This document shows positions 6,652-9,311 of a stretch of 9,311 nucleotides of DNA, one piece after another. This stretch comes from Fen-1308 sp035319185 (lineage in GTDB: Bacteria > Nitrospirota > Thermodesulfovibrionia > Thermodesulfovibrionales > Dissulfurispiraceae). The stretch's first letter is position 1. Each line of letters opens with the position of its first letter. Position numbers and translations under genes: made by a program. The stretch is taken from positions 1 through 9,311 of the forward strand of contig DATHDF010000080.1 in assembly GCA_035319185.1 (NCBI GenBank), written 5' to 3'. The notes below the pieces were generated by a model. The model searched no databases, was not told the origin of the DNA, and was given only the letters and a program-made list of their open reading frames with translations.

Positions 6652-6680
6652 ATAATACAGCCCTGAATCAATATTTGCAA
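6652..6680 (-). promoter_or_regulatory. Sigma-70-type promoter of the TPR/HD-GYP unit
   Basis: On the - strand TTGCAA (6680-6675) and TATTAT (6657-6652) are separated by exactly 17 bases. The -10 matches the consensus at five of six positions and the -35 at four. It is well placed for a leader of about 50 bases ahead of the strong ribosome binding site. Confidence 0.6.
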
Positions 6681-6736
6681 GGAAATTCAAAGGGCCGGTC
6701 GCACGCTCCGCGCGGCGAATATTCGAGCCCAATACC

Positions 6737-6757
6737 GCAGGCAGAATTTCTGCCGGC
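6737..6757. promoter_or_regulatory. Palindrome in the divergent region, operator or sigma-54-like site
   Basis: GGCAGAA (6740-6746) and TTCTGCC (6748-6754) are perfect inverted arms around one central T. GC pairs continue on both sides after a mismatch. It lies 67 bases before the activator ATG and about 60 bases behind the TPR promoter, a natural operator position. The same bases give GG-N10-GC spacing (GGCA...TGC), the -24/-12 pattern of sigma-54 promoters, on either strand, but with several consensus mismatches. Confidence 0.4.
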
Positions 6758-6780
6758 TTCCTACAATTGCGTCGGACGGC

Positions 6781-6810
6781 TTTACATTTTTGTTGGAAAT
6801 TCATTAGACT
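6781..6810 (+). promoter_or_regulatory. Candidate sigma-70 promoter of the nifA-like gene
   Basis: TTTACA (6781-6786) and TAGACT (6805-6810) match the consensus at five and four positions with an 18-base spacer. The predicted start, near 6817, is only about 4 bases before ATG 6821, which has no Shine-Dalgarno. Either the mRNA is near-leaderless or the true promoter lies further upstream. Confidence 0.3.
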
Positions 6811-6820
6811 AATAAGCACT

Positions 6821-8362
6821 ATGTCTCGGCACGCAGGCAAGACTGTCGAAATCACCGCCCTGTACGAAATCAGCAAGCTGCTGGGCTCTTCGCTCAATCT
6901 GAAGGCGAATTTCAGGGGCGTCATGGGGGTGCTGTCCGAATACCTGGACATGAATCGCGGCACCGTGGCGCTGCGCAGCGGTTCCGAGGTCTCGATTCTG
7001 GCAGCATACGGCATGACCGAGGAGGAGATAAAGAGGGGGCGGTACCGCATTGGCGAGGGAATCATCGGCCAGGTTGCCAAGCATGGCTCCCCCATAGTCA
7101 TACCGAACATCGGCGAGGAGCCGTTCTTCCTGAACCGCACGAGGTCCAGGGAGCTTATCAAAAAAGAAAACGTTGCCTTTCTCTGCGTTCCCATCAAATT
7201 CAAGAATGAAATACTGGGCGTTCTCAGCGTAGACCGGCTCTTCGTCAGGGGGGTCACTTTTGAGGAGGACCTTAGGCTCCTGAAGATCATAGCCTCGCTG
7301 CTGGCGCAATCCATAAAGCTTTATGAAGAGGTTGAGAAGGAGCGGGCTGCCTTCCAGGCCGAAAAGGAGAATCTGAGACTCCAGCTCAAGGGCAAGTACA
7401 AGGTCGAAAATATCATCGGGCAATCGGACCGCATGCAGGAGGTGTTCGAGTCAATTCACCGTGTTGCTCCTTCGCGGGCCAACGTGCTTTTGCTCGGCGA
7501 AAGCGGTACCGGAAAAGAGCTGGTTGCTAAAGCCATACATTATATGAGCCCGCGCTCCAAGGCGCCGTTCATCAAATTCAACTGTGCCTCCATCCCTGAG
7601 GGACTTCTGGAATCCGAGCTTTTCGGCCATGAAAAAGGCGCCTTTACCGGTGCCGCGGCCATGAGAAAAGGGCGCTTCGAGCTGGCTGACGGAGGTACAA
7701 TCTTTCTTGACGAGATCGGCGATCTTCCGTTGACGCTGCAGCCCAAGATATTGAGAGTGCTGCAGGAGAAGGAGTTCGAGCGGGTCGGCGGCGAAAAGAC
7801 GATCAAGGTCGATGTCCGCCTGATCGCGGCGACCAGCAGGAATCTCGAAGAGCTGGTCCGCAGCGGCAAGTTCAGGGAAGATCTCTATTACAGGCTGAAT
7901 GTTGTGCCAATAGCCATGCCGCCCCTGCAGGAACGTAAGCAGGACATACCGATGCTGGTGGACTATTTCCTTCGGAGGTTCAACGAGGAGAACGGCAAGA
8001 CCGTCACCCTTGCCCCCAATGTCCTTGACATCCTGCTCAATTACGATTTCCCAGGCAACGTCAGGGAACTCGAAAATACGGTGGAGCGGCTGGTCGTTAT
8101 GGCCAGGGGAAGTATAATTACGGATGCGGACCTGCCTATCGCGATCAAGAATCAGACTATGAAGGCGCGGTACGGCGTTCAGATGAAAGACGCCCTTCCG
8201 TCTGCCATCGAGGACATCGAAAAGACCAAGATACTTGATGCCCTGAAAAAGACCGGCTGGGTGCAGGCCAGGGCCGCCCGTATTCTTGGCCTGTCGTGCC
8301 GTCAGATCGGTTACAAGATAAAGAAATACAATATACAGTCTATGCAGAACCATCTGCAGTGA
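6821..8362 (+). CDS. nifA: Sigma-54-dependent activator, NifA-like (GAF-AAA+-HTH)
   Basis: This 513-residue activator drives sigma-54 promoters with ATP. An N-terminal GAF sensor domain covers about 10-170 (GRYRIGEGIIGQV, VLSVDRLF), followed by a charged coiled linker (about 168-192). The AAA+ domain has Walker A GESGTGKE (226-233), the sigma-54 contact loop GAFTGA (273-278), Walker B IFLDEIGD (294-301), the FREDLYYRL block (351-359) and GNVREL (412-417). The C-terminal HTH, TGWVQARAARILGL then RQIGYKIKKYNI (478-505), is that of the NifA subfamily, though 492-493 read SC where NifA usually has TP. The Cys-rich linker of oxygen-sensitive rhizobial NifA is absent. ATG 6821 begins just before the conserved N-terminal block; a TTG at 6767 is an alternative, and neither has a Shine-Dalgarno. 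No nif structural genes are present here, so its target is unknown. The stop overlaps parA. Confidence 0.88.
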   Translation: MSRHAGKTVEITALYEISKLLGSSLNLKANFRGVMGVLSEYLDMNRGTVALRSGSEVSILAAYGMTEEEIKRGRYRIGEGIIGQVAKHGSPIVIPNIGEEPFFLNRTRSRELIKKENVAFLCVPIKFKNEILGVLSVDRLFVRGVTFEEDLRLLKIIASLLAQSIKLYEEVEKERAAFQAEKENLRLQLKGKYKVENIIGQSDRMQEVFESIHRVAPSRANVLLLGESGTGKELVAKAIHYMSPRSKAPFIKFNCASIPEGLLESELFGHEKGAFTGAAAMRKGRFELADGGTIFLDEIGDLPLTLQPKILRVLQEKEFERVGGEKTIKVDVRLIAATSRNLEELVRSGKFREDLYYRLNVVPIAMPPLQERKQDIPMLVDYFLRRFNEENGKTVTLAPNVLDILLNYDFPGNVRELENTVERLVVMARGSIITDADLPIAIKNQTMKARYGVQMKDALPSAIEDIEKTKILDALKKTGWVQARAARILGLSCRQIGYKIKKYNIQSMQNHLQ

Positions 8363-9132
8363 GCAAGGTAATTGCGATAACCAACCAGAAGGGCGGTGTA
8401 GGCAAGACGACCACCGCGCTGAACCTCTCCGCTTTCCTGGCCCTTGAAAAAGAAAAAGTCCTGGTAATCGACTCCGACCCGCAGGGCAACCTGACAAGCG
8501 GGATAGGCATAAAGAAAGAGCAGATGAAGTACGGCCTCTACGATATTTATGCCGCAGGGGTCCCTGTCAGCGACGCGATAGTGGCTACCGGAATTGACGG
8601 GCTCTATGTTATAACCGCAACGATGGATCTGTTCGGAGCGGAGCTCGATCTGCTGGAGAAAAATGAGCGTGAGACTGCGCTCAGGCGCACCATCGAGCCT
8701 GTGAAGAATGATTTCCGGTATATATTGATCGACTGCCCGCCCTCATTCGGCCTGCTGACCCTGAACGCCCTGGTGGCATCCAATTCCGTTCTCATCCCGG
8801 TGCAATGCGAATATTTTGCGCTCGAAGGATTGAGCCTGCTCATAAAGCTGCTTTGGCGCATACGCGGCAGCTTCAACGAGGGCCTTGACCTGGAGGGCAT
8901 ATTGCTTACGATGTTCAACAGGCACATCTCTCTTTCGAAGCAGATTGCCGACGAGGTGCGAAAGGTATTCAAGACGAAGGTCTACGATACGGTCATACCC
9001 CGCAATATCATACTTGCCGAAGCGCCAGGGCATGGCAAGCCGGTCGCAATCTATTCGCCAAACTCGCCTGGGGCAAAGGCCTATGCAGAACTGGCAAAAG
9101 AGGTCATGAACGATAATACGTTGCTTTTGTAA
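8359..9132 (+). CDS. parA: ParA/Soj-type partition ATPase
   Basis: The 257-residue product from GTG 8359 is a MinD/ParA-family ATPase of the small chromosomal type without an N-terminal HTH. The deviant Walker A KGGVGKTT (11-18) carries the signature Lys11. Walker A' is VIDSDPQGN (36-44) with D38, and Walker B is ILIDCPPS (122-129) with D125. VIPRNIILAEAPGHGKPV (212-229) is the usual late ParA block with the DNA-binding-type Arg (R215). ParA dimers bind DNA non-specifically and move ParB-bound cargo. The GTG overlaps the TGA of the activator by 4 bp (GTGA) and has only a poor Shine-Dalgarno, so translation is probably coupled. A longer frame from GTG 8296 would add 21 unrelated residues before the family N-terminus. 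No parB follows within the 179 visible bases, so this may be an orphan ParA with another cargo. Confidence 0.93.
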   Translation: MSKVIAITNQKGGVGKTTTALNLSAFLALEKEKVLVIDSDPQGNLTSGIGIKKEQMKYGLYDIYAAGVPVSDAIVATGIDGLYVITATMDLFGAELDLLEKNERETALRRTIEPVKNDFRYILIDCPPSFGLLTLNALVASNSVLIPVQCEYFALEGLSLLIKLLWRIRGSFNEGLDLEGILLTMFNRHISLSKQIADEVRKVFKTKVYDTVIPRNIILAEAPGHGKPVAIYSPNSPGAKAYAELAKEVMNDNTLLL

Positions 9133-9311
9133 AAAGCTGATTTAGCCGAGGCCCTTACACAAAGCTTGTAATATAACAGCTACTATCTCACCCATGCGCC
9201 CGCAGAGCTATCCCTGGCCATAATCTTACCCTTGCGCATCTTGAGATATTCACTAGTTAGGTGTCAGGCCCCTCAAACCAATTCTCAGGATAGGCCATGT
9301 CCGTATAGATA
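9133..9311. other. Right-edge region without a convincing gene
   Basis: No complete gene, clear terminator hairpin or RNA gene is seen after parA. On the - strand a frame enters from the right edge and stops at TAA 9259-9257, reading IYTDMAYPENWFEGPDT. It could be the C-terminus of a convergent gene but is too short to judge. A second - strand frame between about 9180 and 9260 reads EYLKMRKGKIMARDSSA before a stop. It may be a decayed remnant or chance. Confidence 0.25.

Noticed and set aside
6767..6820. Longer activator start at TTG 6767
   Set aside because: The extra 18 residues resemble no part of the family, there is no ribosome binding site, and the conserved block begins just after ATG 6821.
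6592..7314. Minus-strand open frame of 240 codons running from the GAF region into the TPR leader
   Set aside because: It is antisense to the GAF domain, Ser/Arg-rich, and would cross the well-supported TPR promoter.
7451..8497. Minus-strand open frame of 348 codons opposite the activator and parA
   Set aside because: It lies opposite conserved AAA+ and ParA coding sequence, and its composition looks like a shadow frame.
8359..9132. Reading the ATPase as NifH because it follows a NifA-like gene
   Set aside because: The Walker A', Walker B and late PRNIILAEAPGHGKPV blocks are those of ParA/Soj, and the cysteines that ligate the NifH cluster are missing.
9133..9180. Intrinsic terminator after parA
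   Set aside because: Only very short pairings (such as GCT/AGC) occur and none is followed by a T-run.

Overview
The window carries eight recognisable genes from a bacterium of middling GC content. It is probably a Gram-negative anaerobe of the Desulfobacterota or Nitrospirota type. That is inferred from the mix of an HD-GYP protein, a NifA-type sigma-54 activator, a Soj-type ParA and a periplasmic TPR protein; no marker here fixes the lineage. There are no rRNA, tRNA or CRISPR features and no intact mobile element.

Left part (1-4339, all + strand): a short molybdopterin-binding/CinA-N-terminal-like protein (159-893) is followed by a tightly overlapping sugar-nucleotide cluster: rfbA (1014-1889), rfbC (1882-2478), rfbD (2475-3326) and a UDP-glucuronate 4-epimerase-like gene (3326-4339). 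RfbA, RfbC and RfbD supply three of the four steps from glucose-1-phosphate to dTDP-L-rhamnose. The dehydratase step (RfbB/RmlB) is not encoded in the window. The last gene belongs to the same SDR superfamily but its motifs are those of UDP-GlcA epimerases. Together they point to synthesis of an O-antigen, capsule or exopolysaccharide. The overlaps are 8, 4 and 1 bp. A run of eight G at the rfbD/epimerase junction would fuse the two proteins in frame after a -1 slip.

Middle part (4347-6595, - strand): a signal-peptide-bearing protein with about six TPR units (5645-6595) lies upstream of an HD-GYP cyclic-di-GMP phosphodiesterase-like protein (4347-5606). The latter has two copies of an N-terminal module. 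The pair converges on the sugar cluster with only 7 bp between the stop codons. The TPR gene has a good sigma-70-type promoter, and the predicted transcript starts at a small hairpin.

Right part (6821-9132, + strand): a GAF-AAA+-HTH activator of the NifA subfamily diverges from the TPR gene across a 225-bp intergenic region holding a near-perfect palindrome. It overlaps by 4 bp a chromosomal-type ParA ATPase. No parB and no nif structural gene is visible. The last 179 bases hold no convincing gene; a short minus-strand reading frame enters from the right edge.

The points most worth a second look are the G8 junction, the nifA-like/parA coupling, the palindrome in the divergent region, the duplicated N-terminal module of the HD-GYP protein, and a protein-like but start-less reading frame just before rfbA.
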